From: Paenibacillus sp. J23TS9
GTDB lineage: Bacteria > Bacillota > Bacilli > Paenibacillales > Paenibacillaceae
Reading direction: 5' to 3'
Length of the DNA: 64,000 nt
NCBI RefSeq assembly: GCF_018403225.1
Contig: NZ_BOSG01000003.1
Location: 496,001-560,000 of the forward strand
Below, piece after piece: positions 45,112 to 53,884 of this stretch. The stretch's first letter is position 1, and each line of letters opens with the position of its first letter. The notes beneath the pieces are model-generated. The model had not been told where the DNA came from. It did not search any database and was given only the letters and a program-made list of their open reading frames with translations. The translations under genes were made by a program, and so were the position numbers.

Positions 45112-45975
45112 TTAAGCGTTCTTCACTCTGATGGGAGCAAACCATTCCATTTGACAATACTGGCCATCATAAGCATCCGTATCGATTTTTTCGAAAAAGA
45201 ATTCGCTATCCAGAAGCTCATATCTCCCGTTGTGCTCCTTGGCAAGCTTATCGATGGCAGTATACAGCGCCTCTGCGCGTAGTTCGCTAATCTCCTCGTA
45301 ATGATGGTTCCCAATATAGCGAAAGCCGACACACATAGAAGCAGGGACTGTGTCACCTGTAAAGCCCTCTGGAATATCGTTCAGATTCATTACACGCATA
45401 GACGGTAGATAGTGCGTCCAACTAAGCGATGGATCAGGTGTCCTCGTTAGACCGTAATAGATATTGGATTCTATTGGATTAGGAACATTATGCCGCTTGT
45501 TCCACCAAAACTGTTTGGCAACTTCGGGTGCTTTTGTCGGCGCTACAGCGATCTCAATTTGATACATTTGCCCGATTAAATGAAAGGAGGGAATCATGAC
45601 CATATCCGGCCCGTATACCATATTCCCGCAAACATCGTTCTTTGGAAACAGATGAAAAGGAGGTGTTACGTGAATGTTTCTGCCTGAATCTCTACATTCA
45701 CCAGGCGTAAGCCCATATTCGCGTTTAAACGCGCGTATGTAGGTTTGCTCATGTTCATAACCGCATTCGATAGCAATGTCGAGGACCCGCTTCTCAGTTT
45801 GCATCAAATCCTCTAAGCTGACGGCCAGCTTTCGAGAGCGGATATAGCTTTGTAGCGGCACGCCAAAAGCGAACTTGAAAAGTCGACGCAAATGAACAGT
45901 GGAGATCGGGAGATCGTTCAGATATTCTGTCTCGCTCGTACCAGAAACATTTTCTTCTATTCTGGATAGGAGCAA
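45112..45975 (-). CDS. AraC-family regulator with GyrI-like domain
   Basis: The first about 95 residues are an AraC HTH pair (LPISTVHLRRLFKFAFGVPL, then VLDIAIECGYEHEQTYIRAF and KREYGLTPGECR). The rest (about residues 110-287) is a GyrI-like effector-binding domain (VMIPSFHLIGQ at its start, EWFAPIRV at the end). It probably senses a toxic small molecule. The frame starts at TTG 45975, but the HTH seems to need about eight more residues; the same frame continues upstream to an ATA (45997-45999) behind an AGGAG, so the start codon may be non-standard or mutated. Confidence 0.75.
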   Translation of the reverse strand: MLLSRIEENVSGTSETEYLNDLPISTVHLRRLFKFAFGVPLQSYIRSRKLAVSLEDLMQTEKRVLDIAIECGYEHEQTYIRAFKREYGLTPGECRDSGRNIHVTPPFHLFPKNDVCGNMVYGPDMVMIPSFHLIGQMYQIEIAVAPTKAPEVAKQFWWNKRHNVPNPIESNIYYGLTRTPDPSLSWTHYLPSMRVMNLNDIPEGFTGDTVPASMCVGFRYIGNHHYEEISELRAEALYTAIDKLAKEHNGRYELLDSEFFFEKIDTDAYDGQYCQMEWFAPIRVKNA

Positions 45976-46269
45976 AGAAAGGAGTTTGTATGGTTGTATA
46001 GCCTATGTCACTCTCCTAGTATTTTTTTGTTCCTACAAATGGAACATATTTGCTACTAGTGAAATCATACCACAAGGTGGAAATCATTGTCGTTCCTTGC
46101 AATATGAAAAAAATCTAAGCCGATTGAGGGGCTAGAATTTCTTATAAATCATTGATCTTCCTGGCCCCTGACCCTCTTACACTCTAATTATTCGAACAAT
46201 AGGAATTCCCTCAAATTTATGAGTTGAATCATCATCACCTTCTTAATCTACCGATCAAAGAACTTTTGA

Positions 46270-46992
46270 TTATTTTACTAACGACGAAGAAGCTGTTTTT
46301 GCTCTCAATTTAGCCAGGTTCTCCCCATGAAATCCCTTCACAATGAACCAGACTGCCAAGCTCATCTCGTAAACACCCACAGGAAGTGCCATCAATCCTT
46401 TTACCGCCGAATAGGGTCCGATGATCCCAAACATTTGCAGCAAACCAGCTAAAAATACCATAACCGCTGTAATCATTCCGAAAATCGCTATCGGTTTAGG
46501 CACATAGCCTGTTCGATAAAGCAAATAACTATACAGACTCGTATTGATGCCCAACATAAAATTTGGACCCAACATAGCCGTCCAGCGATAAATCGACTGC
46601 AGCAACAGCCCTATGGGCTCTAAACTGGTCTTAGCAGCTAAGTTAGCAGTATCATAATACGAACTAAGTTGTAACAAACCTAATATACTTATGATACCAA
46701 TCGCAATAAAAACAGCTTCCATAAACCGGAAACAAAGATACCCGAGTGCAAGATGCTCATTCCAATGCCGAACGTAGGGAAACAGCATGACTGCTGTACC
46801 AACAGCCGTTACGATAAGCAAGAGGTCATTGAATACACCGATTAAGACCTTCGTTTCCGATCCATTTGCCACGGCCATCTGCCATTGTTCTGACAAAACC
46901 GGCCCATACAAAACAACCGCTATGATTGACGTCACTGCAGCAAGGATATAAAAAATCCCCAGTATCCTTGCATTCCTTCGGTCTCGCATCAT
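46270..46992 (-). CDS. DUF4386-family membrane protein
   Basis: A 240-residue protein with about six hydrophobic segments. It begins MMRDRRNARILGIFYILAAV, the usual N-terminus of DUF4386 proteins, and has the conserved LGYLCFRFMEAVFIAIGI and LGPNFMLGINTSLYSYLLYR. The function of the family is unknown. AGGAGGCAC is eight bases before the ATG at 46992; the frame open to 47175 overlaps the divergent AraC gene and is rejected. It is likely controlled by that regulator. Confidence 0.82.
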   Translation of the reverse strand: MMRDRRNARILGIFYILAAVTSIIAVVLYGPVLSEQWQMAVANGSETKVLIGVFNDLLLIVTAVGTAVMLFPYVRHWNEHLALGYLCFRFMEAVFIAIGIISILGLLQLSSYYDTANLAAKTSLEPIGLLLQSIYRWTAMLGPNFMLGINTSLYSYLLYRTGYVPKPIAIFGMITAVMVFLAGLLQMFGIIGPYSAVKGLMALPVGVYEMSLAVWFIVKGFHGENLAKLRAKTASSSLVK

Positions 46993-47077
46993 CTTTCTGT
47001 GCCTCCTAAGATAATCAATATATTTGCTGATGGACGTATGGTATACTTGCCTACAAAACGTGATATAAGGAGTCATT

Positions 47078-47947
47078 ATGGACCATAACGAAGTTATCGA
47101 ACGTGCTTTGATCCATATCGAGGGCCATTTACAACAGCCCTTAACCGTAGAATCCGTTGCCAATACCTTCAACATGTCTAAATACTATTTTCATCGGCTG
47201 TTTTCTGCTATGATGAGCTGTTCGTTAAACCAATACATTCTATCCCGAAGATTGAATGCATCTTTAACCTTTATTCAAAACAAAAACAGCTCTCTAACCG
47301 ATATTGCGTATCAAATGGGCTTCGGTACGCAAGCCTCATTCACTCGAGCTTTCAAACGACAATACGGCGTAGCTCCAAGTTCTTTAAAAACAGGACTTAC
47401 AACCATCTCTCCTGTCCCTATACCTACAGTGGTGAAGAGACCTATAAAGAACATTAACGGGGATATCGTCACGGATTTCACCCTGACCGAATTCAAGGAG
47501 ACCCGAATCAGTGGGATCGCCTTTGAAGTGGATTTAGCCCATGATGATTACAAGGAGAAGATCCGCGCACATTCAGAAATGCTGTTGAGTCATATTGATG
47601 GAACCATCAATGGTCCTTGTTATGTCATTTATTCAAACTGTCAACCCGATTCAACTTCGTTTAAGGTACTGTTCGGGATCCCAAGCCGTATTGAAATTGA
47701 TAAGCCTTATTATTTCACGGTTGATATGCCGCAAATTTTTTGTGCCAGGTTCAACTATAGCGGTGACCTTCTTGATATTGGGGATGTACTGAAAAGCGAC
47801 TATGCTCGTTTTTTAAAAATCTCCAGGCAGGAAACGGACGAAATAGATATTGAACTCATTCAAGCTTTTGATGACGTCCATCAGCTGGATTCGACCTACC
47901 ATATCTATGCGCCTATCAAAAAACTCCCTACCGATTCTGATTTGTAA
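47078..47947 (+). CDS. AraC-family regulator with GyrI-like domain
   Basis: A 289-residue regulator: two AraC helix-turn-helix motifs (QPLTVESVANTFNMSKYYFH; LTDIAYQMGFGTQASFTRAF then KRQYGVAPSSLK) and a C-terminal effector-binding domain (about 120-289). ATAAGGAG is eight bases before the ATG. It shares only architecture with the AraC-GyrI gene at 45112. The divergent DUF4386 gene starts 85 bases away and is the probable target. Confidence 0.87.
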   Translation: MDHNEVIERALIHIEGHLQQPLTVESVANTFNMSKYYFHRLFSAMMSCSLNQYILSRRLNASLTFIQNKNSSLTDIAYQMGFGTQASFTRAFKRQYGVAPSSLKTGLTTISPVPIPTVVKRPIKNINGDIVTDFTLTEFKETRISGIAFEVDLAHDDYKEKIRAHSEMLLSHIDGTINGPCYVIYSNCQPDSTSFKVLFGIPSRIEIDKPYYFTVDMPQIFCARFNYSGDLLDIGDVLKSDYARFLKISRQETDEIDIELIQAFDDVHQLDSTYHIYAPIKKLPTDSDL

Positions 47948-48309
47948 GATCGCGGCTCGCTTGTCATTCTGCCTGCTCCTTTCTTTGCTCGAAGTTGATC
48001 ATTCCTGTTGCAAATAAAATAACATAACGGGTTTCGCCCGGGCTTTCCACATCTTGCTGTAATTTAAGAACGAAAAAGTGCATCTCTCTCGAGATGCACC
48101 CTGTTTTGGCTTCTATCCAATCATAAAAGAACTATTCCACAAATCCTTCAGCATTTCCCAAGCCTTTCACGGTAAAATTTTTCCCCCTCGTTGCTACTTC
48201 ATAAGCAAAAGTACCCACAGCCTATACACCTTTTTCAAAGTGTCTAGTTTATGGGTACCGGTTTACACAGTAACTGGATTTATTATATAACCTGTCTGCC
48301 GTATGAAGC
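47948..48309. other. Gap of 362 bases
   Basis: Contains the terminator at 48078 and an inverted repeat GTACCCA/TGGGTAC (about 48210-48256) with a 40-base centre. No gene-like frame. Confidence 0.5.
48078..48106 (+). terminator. Hairpin after the AraC gene
   Basis: GTGCATCTC (48078-48086) pairs perfectly with GAGATGCAC (48091-48099), followed by CCTGTTTT. Confidence 0.72.
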
Positions 48310-48645
48310 CTATCGGTTTTTTACTGATGCCACTTCATAAGTTATGATCTCACTTCCGAGAATTGGAGATTCTTTATTTGCTGCCTCTGAACCTGGTTCT
48401 GGACGTTTGTGTGCTGATTTAAAGGCATCGCTATTTCTCCAAGCTGTAAAGGAATCAATATTCTCCCAATACATGTTTACATTTAACTCATCGTATTCAG
48501 TTATGTTCTGTGTCAACAATACCTCTACTTTTACAAAGCCCTCGGAAGTGTCTAGCGGGCCTGGTGCTGTAAAACTCGGTGCCATTACCGCGCCCATTCC
48601 TTTTTTCACTTTAATTCTGTTCGTGACTACGATCATCCTTACCAT
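48310..48645 (-). CDS. IsdG/HmoB-like antibiotic-biosynthesis-monooxygenase-fold protein
   Basis: A 111-residue ABM-fold protein: MIVVTNRIKVKKGMGAVMAP at the start, GFVKVEVLL, NVNMYWENIDSFTAWRNSDA and FKSAHKR. The Trp and His in the last two segments match the heme-degrading IsdG-type monooxygenases, which open heme to release iron. The asparagine in the TNRIKV strand fits too. Alternative: another small ABM protein. No iron-uptake genes are adjacent. AGGGAGATGG precedes the ATG. Confidence 0.78.
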   Translation of the reverse strand: MVRMIVVTNRIKVKKGMGAVMAPSFTAPGPLDTSEGFVKVEVLLTQNITEYDELNVNMYWENIDSFTAWRNSDAFKSAHKRPEPGSEAANKESPILGSEIITYEVASVKNR

Positions 48646-48703
48646 CTCCCTAATTTTTTGAAATTTGAATTGCTCACAAAATTAAGAGGATTCCAATAAC
48701 ACC

Positions 48704-49399
48704 TTAATGGACGGACTCCAGCTCCGCTAGAGATAATTTGCCATCCTCCATCCGGTATACCTTGTCGCAGTAGGTAAGAAGACGCTCATCATGTGTGACC
48801 ATAATCGCCGCTTTGTGGCGTGTTCTCACCTCATGGGCAATCAAGGAGACAACTTCATGGGCGCGCTTGGTATCCAAGCTTGCTGTAGGTTCATCCGCCA
48901 ATATGACATTGGGATCGTTAATTAACGCGCGGGCAATGGCGGTCCGCTGCTTCTCGCCCCCGGACAGCTCCTCCGGGTAGCTCTTCAGCTTCGTGCCTAG
49001 ACCAAGCTCTTCAAGCAACTTTATAGCCATAGCTTTGTCTGCTGCACGAACCTTTCCCGACATCCGCTTCACGACAAGCAGCTGATCAAGAACGTTCAGG
49101 TACGGAACCAAATTCGAGGCCTGCATGATGAAACCAATCTCATGCAATCGGATATCGGATAGTTGTTTGCCTGACAGCTTCGATATGTCCTTCCCATTTA
49201 GTTTAACCTCTCCCTCGGAAGCTTTAAGCAGTGCACCCGCAACGGATAGGAAGGTGCTTTTACCAGAACCGGACGGACCTACCACTGCGACGAACTCACC
49301 CGGCTCCACTTTTAAGGACACTCGGTCTAATGCTGCAATACGATTCAATCCTTCGTTGTAATATTTGGAAGCTGCTGTTATTTGCAAGCCTTCAGTCAT
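48704..49399 (-). CDS. ABC transporter ATP-binding protein (MacB/LolD type)
   Basis: A 231-residue ATPase with Walker A GPSGSGKST (residues 41-49), Q-loop (GFIMQASNLVPYL), signature LSGGEKQRTAIARAL and Walker B VILADEPTASLD with the H-loop in MVTHD. It belongs to the MacB/LolD group that works with FtsX-like permeases. Its ATG overlaps the stop of the permease gene by one base. Part of a TetR-controlled exporter. Confidence 0.92.
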   Translation of the reverse strand: MTEGLQITAASKYYNEGLNRIAALDRVSLKVEPGEFVAVVGPSGSGKSTFLSVAGALLKASEGEVKLNGKDISKLSGKQLSDIRLHEIGFIMQASNLVPYLNVLDQLLVVKRMSGKVRAADKAMAIKLLEELGLGTKLKSYPEELSGGEKQRTAIARALINDPNVILADEPTASLDTKRAHEVVSLIAHEVRTRHKAAIMVTHDERLLTYCDKVYRMEDGKLSLAELESVH

Positions 49400-50520
49400 T
49401 ACTCAACCCTCCCAAGTGCCGTAAGCGGATCAATTTTCGATATCGTGCGAACGGATACCAATGAACTAAGCAATGAGATCACGAGCAATACAATGGAATA
49501 CGTGAACACCAGCTTCGTATCCAGCATGAACGGCATGCCTTTGGGCATGATTGCCGCTGTCCCATAGGTCAATAAGATGCCAACGATAATGCTTGAGAGC
49601 GACAAGACGAACACCTGTGAGACGACGGCTTTACCTAAGAATCCATTCTTGGACCCGATCGCTTTCATAATCCCGAACTGGTTGGATTTCTGCATCGTGA
49701 ATACATAGAAGAACACGCCAATGATGAATGCAGAGATCGCAAGCAGGAACGCAAGCATCATCATGATTGTGCCATTCTCTTCCTTGTATCCGGGCATTCC
49801 CTGTACCGCTGCCGCACGGGTAACCGTATCGGTACCCGAAAGCTGTTCATTTATAGTACTCCGATCTATATCTTTACCTTGAAGCATAATCGCATTGACG
49901 GGGTCCTTGACTCCCTTGTCCGAGCCTGGTGCCGCAAACGCAAGCTTACGCCACTCTTCTATAGGTGTAAATACAGCTGCTACGTGGTTATACGTCTGAT
50001 TCTTGACAAAGCCGACAATTGTCAACGATTCCGTCGAGCCATCTAATTGGAAGGTGTCCCCTAGCTTAAATCCTTCGTCTTTCATCGTCTCATTGACAAT
50101 GACCTTCGTCATCTGATCGGATGTCAGCCCCGAGCCTTCAATAATCGCCGGCTCAAGAAAGCTCCCCGGGTCAATTCCAATAATCGCTATATCTACTTTA
50201 TCCTCATTCAACTTGCTACTCCCTTTGATTGCCGATGCCATGATGGTTCCCATAGGTGAAACGGCACTTACATTCGGCATCTCTGCTAATTTAGCTGACA
50301 AATCATTAGACAATAAAGACTTACTCATTGAAGCCTTCGACCCTTGTTCGAAAACCACATAATCAGCCTTCATCGTCTTAAACGTCGAAGCCGCAAGCGT
50401 AGATAACCCATTCCCCAAACCCGACAATATAAACACCAGCCAAGAAATAAGTACAAAAATGATAGCAATCATCAAGAACCTTGTCTTGCTGTGTCTCAAT
50501 TCCTTTAAAGCCAAAAACAT
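49399..50520 (-). CDS. FtsX-like ABC permease
   Basis: A 373-residue permease: one N-terminal helix (FLMIAIIFVLISWLVFILSG), a large outside domain (residues about 45-250) and three C-terminal helices with the FtsX-type stretch NQFGIMKAIGSKNGFLGKAV. With the downstream ATPase it forms a MacB-like exporter or mechanotransmission complex. Two perfect palindromes lie immediately upstream, making it the likely target of the TetR gene at 50639. Confidence 0.9.
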   Translation of the reverse strand: MFLALKELRHSKTRFLMIAIIFVLISWLVFILSGLGNGLSTLAASTFKTMKADYVVFEQGSKASMSKSLLSNDLSAKLAEMPNVSAVSPMGTIMASAIKGSSKLNEDKVDIAIIGIDPGSFLEPAIIEGSGLTSDQMTKVIVNETMKDEGFKLGDTFQLDGSTESLTIVGFVKNQTYNHVAAVFTPIEEWRKLAFAAPGSDKGVKDPVNAIMLQGKDIDRSTINEQLSGTDTVTRAAAVQGMPGYKEENGTIMMMLAFLLAISAFIIGVFFYVFTMQKSNQFGIMKAIGSKNGFLGKAVVSQVFVLSLSSIIVGILLTYGTAAIMPKGMPFMLDTKLVFTYSIVLLVISLLSSLVSVRTISKIDPLTALGRVE

Positions 50521-50549
50521 ATACTATTTCTCCCCTCGGCACAAATAAA

Positions 50550-50622
50550 TGACACGCGTGTCAAATTAATCGCCTCTCGTCCGGAACGTATTCATTATAT
50601 GTTTTATATGACACGCGTGTCA
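50550..50622. promoter_or_regulatory. Twin perfect TetR operators
   Basis: TGACACGCGTGTCA occurs at 50550-50563 and again at 50609-50622, both followed by AAAT. Each is a perfect 14-bp palindrome; centres are 59 bases apart. They lie between the TetR gene and the ABC exporter genes it precedes on the same strand. Confidence 0.8.
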
Positions 50623-50638
50623 AATATATTTGTGCTCC

Positions 50639-51217
50639 TTATCGTCTTCCTACTCCTCCTAGCCACATTTGGTACAATAGCTTGCTCCACTGAGGAGTAG
50701 GAATATTCATCATATTGGGAGTTTCAATCAGGTTAAAAAATACACCTATAATGGCAGGAAGTGGGATGCTTGTATTCAAGTGTCCCTCTTCCTGAGCACG
50801 AGCAAACAATCGCTCCAGTTGATTTTTTAAAGTCACATGCGCTTGCTCAACAAATTCAAGATCATGGGCCGCAGCCGCAGAATTGGCTTTATTTATTTTA
50901 TGAGCATATCCAAGCAATTGATGGAGATTAGCTTCCTCCAGATATACATCCAGCAGATGTTGAAGAGCAGTCATGCAATCCGTTTCATCAATAGCCGACG
51001 CCTTCTGTAATACATTTTCCATGGACCGTTTCATACATGCAGCAACGATCTCTTCTTTGTTGGCATAATATTGGTAAATTGTGCTCCTTGCCCCAACCAG
51101 GCTCTTGGATAATAACTTAAGTTGAAACCCCTCATAACCGTATTCGAGAAGCACTCTCTTGGTTTGATCAAGCAACTCTGATTTTGTAAAAGCCTGCTTT
51201 CTTCCCATGTTAATCAC
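50639..51217 (-). CDS. TetR-family repressor of the ABC exporter
   Basis: 192 residues with a TetR HTH (FQLKLLSKSLVGARSTIYQY, with YYANKEEIV after it) and a helical ligand-binding half. It is encoded directly upstream of the exporter genes in the same direction, separated by twin TGACACGCGTGTCA palindromes. It most likely represses the exporter operon; the inducing ligand is unknown. The start may be ATG 51217 or the ATG three codons later. Confidence 0.85.
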   Translation of the reverse strand: MINMGRKQAFTKSELLDQTKRVLLEYGYEGFQLKLLSKSLVGARSTIYQYYANKEEIVAACMKRSMENVLQKASAIDETDCMTALQHLLDVYLEEANLHQLLGYAHKINKANSAAAAHDLEFVEQAHVTLKNQLERLFARAQEEGHLNTSIPLPAIIGVFFNLIETPNMMNIPTPQWSKLLYQMWLGGVGRR

Positions 51218-51272
51218 CGTCCCTAATTGCTAGCCGTAGTCTACATTGTAACAAAAATATCGCCACAAAAGC

Positions 51273-51312
51273 GAAAGAACTCTTCATGAGAAATAGCATG
51301 AAGAGTTCTTTC
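51273..51312 (-). terminator. Terminator of the aldo-keto reductase gene
   Basis: GAAAGAACTCTTCATG (51273-51288) is the exact reverse complement of CATGAAGAGTTCTTTC (51297-51312), a 16-bp stem with an eight-base loop. On the minus strand GCTTTTG follows. Confidence 0.8.
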
Positions 51313-51380
51313 CATAGAATTGAACATATAAGAATCAGGCTTTGCATGATTAGCAGATGCACGCCTTACTTACGTCAAAT

Positions 51381-52352
51381 TTATACGAATGGATGTGGAA
51401 TATACAGTTCTTCTAAACGGGTAATTTCTTCAGAAGTCAATTTAACCGACAACGCCGAAACTGCATCTTCCAGATGGCTGATTTTGGTCGAACCCATAAT
51501 CGGCGCGGTGACCTCTTCTTTTTGCAGCAACCATGCAAGTGCAACTTGTGCGCGCGAAATTCCCCGGTTAGCAGCAACTTCCGCAACTCTTTCCGCGACT
51601 TTGCGATCTGCCTCTTCCGTCTTACTAAATATGGCCTTTGCTACCTGGTCCTTCTCTGATCGCACGGTCTGCTCACTCCAATCCCGGGTTAACCGGCCTG
51701 CAGCCAAAGGCAGGTAAGGAGTGACGCCAACTTCCTCGTCTCTGCAAAGGGGGAGCATTTCTCGTTCTTCTTCCCGATAGAGCAGGTTTAATCTATTCTC
51801 CATGGAAATGAACCGTGTCCAGCCGTTGCGCTCTGCGACATGTTGAGCTTTCGCAAACTGCCATGCCAGCATCGAGGATGCACCGATGTATCTGGCCTTG
51901 CCCGCCTTAACTAAATCGTGAAGAGCCTCCATGGTCTCCTCAATCGGCGTATTAGGATCCCACCGATGTATCTGGTACAAATCGACATAGTCTGTTCCGA
52001 GTCGTCTTAGACTGTTATCAACTTCGGTCATGATAGCTTTACGGGAAAGTCCCATAGCATTCGGACCTTTGCGCATTGGAACAAATACCTTTGTTGCTAT
52101 GACGACTTCGTCACGATGAGCGAAGTCCTTTAAGGCACGTCCGAGAATTTCTTCGCTTGTTCCGTCGGAATACATGTTGGCGGTGCTGAAAAAGTTGATG
52201 CCCGATTCGAGTGCCTTCTTAATAATCGGTCTACTTTGCTCCTCATCCAGAGACCATGGGGTATTGCCGCGTTCAGGTACTCCGAAGCTCATGGTTCCAA
52301 GGCTTAACTTTGAGACCTCTAACCCGCTGCGTCCAAGTTTTACATATTCCAT
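51381..52352 (-). CDS. Aldo/keto reductase
   Basis: A 323-residue NADPH-dependent oxidoreductase with the AKR barrel pattern: MEYVKLGRSGLEVSKLSLGT at the start, the catalytic Tyr in TANMYSDGTSEEILG, Lys in VIATKVFV, His in DLYQIHRWD, and the cofactor region APIMGSTKISHLEDAVSAL. I choose the ATG at 52352 (AAGGAG eleven bases upstream); a GTG at 52364 is possible but touches the ribosome binding site. It reduces an unknown aldehyde or ketone. Confidence 0.9.
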   Translation of the reverse strand: MEYVKLGRSGLEVSKLSLGTMSFGVPERGNTPWSLDEEQSRPIIKKALESGINFFSTANMYSDGTSEEILGRALKDFAHRDEVVIATKVFVPMRKGPNAMGLSRKAIMTEVDNSLRRLGTDYVDLYQIHRWDPNTPIEETMEALHDLVKAGKARYIGASSMLAWQFAKAQHVAERNGWTRFISMENRLNLLYREEEREMLPLCRDEEVGVTPYLPLAAGRLTRDWSEQTVRSEKDQVAKAIFSKTEEADRKVAERVAEVAANRGISRAQVALAWLLQKEEVTAPIMGSTKISHLEDAVSALSVKLTSEEITRLEELYIPHPFV

Positions 52353-52445
52353 TTGATTGCACACTCCTTAAGGAAATTGGGAAGGCATTCAAGCCTTCAG
52401 GTTGTCTACACATATCTCGGTGAGCCAGTGCTACTCGAGGCTACA

Positions 52446-53198
52446 TTACCACGGGAGTTGGCATCTTTCGTTTGAGAATGTGCCCGTCGGACCGTCCTCG
52501 TCGAGGAGTGCAAGGCGCACAGGATGCCGCGCGGCTTGCTCTACGGTGCCCGTGCCCTCAAAGTTGTTGAGATACGTCGCGGTGAAGCCCGGGCATACCG
52601 CATTGACCTTAATGCCTGTCGACTCGAGTTCAATGGCGAAGGCGAGCGTAATCGCATTGAGAGCCGTCTTCGAAGGGCTGTAAACGGCGCCAAACATCTC
52701 ACGATGCGAACTAGTCGGATCTGCGTTCAACGTCAATGAGCCCGAACCGCTTGATACGTTGACGATACGCGCTGCCGGCGCATCACGAAGGAGCGGCAGC
52801 ATCGCTTGCGTGACGGCAATGACGCCGAACACATTCGTCTCGAACACCGCTCGCACCTCTTCTAGAGAGGCTACGCTTGGGCGCCCCGACTTCCCGACCT
52901 CCTCAAGAGGCCTGCCCGGCTGACCTTGGTGCGATATGCCCGCATTGTTCACGAGCACATCGAGACGACCGAGCTCGCTCCGGATGCGCTCTGCCGCGGC
53001 GGAGATGGAATCTTGATTTGTAACGTCGAGTTGGAGGGCGCGGGCATCCGCTCCGACGCTCTTCGCGGCCGTCTCCCCTTTCTCGAGATTGCGCGAGCCG
53101 ACAAGTACAGTGAAGCCGTGCGCCGTGAGATCTTTCGCGATTTGAAGACCGATTCCTTTATTGGCTCCGGTGACCAAAGCCACGGGTTTATCCTGCAT
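52446..53198 (-). CDS. Short-chain dehydrogenase/reductase
   Basis: A 250-residue SDR: VALVTGANKGIGLQIAKDL (cofactor motif), NNAGISHQG, VNVSSGSGSL with the catalytic Ser, YSPSKTALN with Tyr and Lys, and VNAVCPGFTAT. The ATG at 53198 has AAAGGAGTT nine bases upstream. Its GC content is visibly higher than that of its neighbours (for example 52540-52760), suggesting transfer. It is divergent from a MarR gene with three operator-like sites in between. Confidence 0.9.
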   Translation of the reverse strand: MQDKPVALVTGANKGIGLQIAKDLTAHGFTVLVGSRNLEKGETAAKSVGADARALQLDVTNQDSISAAAERIRSELGRLDVLVNNAGISHQGQPGRPLEEVGKSGRPSVASLEEVRAVFETNVFGVIAVTQAMLPLLRDAPAARIVNVSSGSGSLTLNADPTSSHREMFGAVYSPSKTALNAITLAFAIELESTGIKVNAVCPGFTATYLNNFEGTGTVEQAARHPVRLALLDEDGPTGTFSNERCQLPW

Positions 53199-53239
53199 AA
53201 GAAACAACTCCTTTAGTGGGGATTTCCTGCTCGATGCAG

Positions 53240-53331
53240 GTTAATACATCAACTTAGAACTCGTCAGTTCCTCAGCAGGTTGACATGTCAACTTGAATGT
53301 AGACTAACATCTTGTGGTTGATGTGTCAACC
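53240..53331. promoter_or_regulatory. Three MarR-type operator sites
   Basis: GTTGACATGTCAAC (53279-53292) is a perfect palindrome. GTTAATACATCAAC (53240-53253) and GGTTGATGTGTCAACC (53316-53331) are related imperfect copies. Centres are about 39 and 38 bases apart. They fill the space between the divergent SDR and MarR genes. Confidence 0.75.
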
Positions 53332-53347
53332 ATGATATTATACTTGC

Positions 53348-53800
53348 ATGGATATCAATAAAGTAAGCGAAGATGAAATGCAAATATGGAATATGTGGAA
53401 AGGCTCCTTTAAGCGAATCTTCGGTCGCGTTGTTAAGGAGCTTTCTGAACAAACAGGGCTCTCAGAAGGAGACTTTGGAATACTAGATCGGTTAGTCCAA
53501 TTCGGAGATGGCAAGCTTCGCCAACAGGAACTAGCCGACTCGATGAACTGGGATAAGAGCAGATTATCACATCATTTGACGCGGATGGAAAAACGGGGCC
53601 ATGTTATAAGGAGTCCATTAGACGCAGACCGTGGTGTCCAGGTCATCATCACTTCTGCCGGAAAAGCAGCTTTGGATGAGGCCCTACCCATCGTCTCAAT
53701 GGCAATACGCAAATATTTTCTGGATCAATTAACCGATCAAGACATTGAATCGATTACGAAGCTGGCAGAAAGAACAAAAAGCGACCCTAGCCTCCGATAA
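53348..53800 (+). CDS. MarR-family regulator
   Basis: A 150-residue winged-HTH protein: LRQQELADSMNWDKSRLSHH is the recognition region, then MEKRGHVIRSPLDADRGVQV in the wing. Start ATG 53348; upstream sequence ATTATACTTGC offers no ribosome binding site and may be the -10 of a leaderless transcript. The divergent SDR gene is the likely target through the GTTGACATGTCAAC sites. Confidence 0.87.
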   Translation: MDINKVSEDEMQIWNMWKGSFKRIFGRVVKELSEQTGLSEGDFGILDRLVQFGDGKLRQQELADSMNWDKSRLSHHLTRMEKRGHVIRSPLDADRGVQVIITSAGKAALDEALPIVSMAIRKYFLDQLTDQDIESITKLAERTKSDPSLR

Positions 53801-53826
53801 AGCCTCGTTGACTTGGGTCGCTTTTC
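53777..53826 (+). terminator. Terminator overlapping the end of the MarR gene
   Basis: AAAAGCGACCC (53777-53787) lies inside the coding region and pairs with GGGTCGCTTTT (53815-53825). The left arm is part of the last codons (KSDPSLR). Confidence 0.7.
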
Positions 53827-53884
53827 TGGACACTGTCCATGCTGTATATTCCAAAACGACAAGGGACTGAACCGGCCTTTCCTT

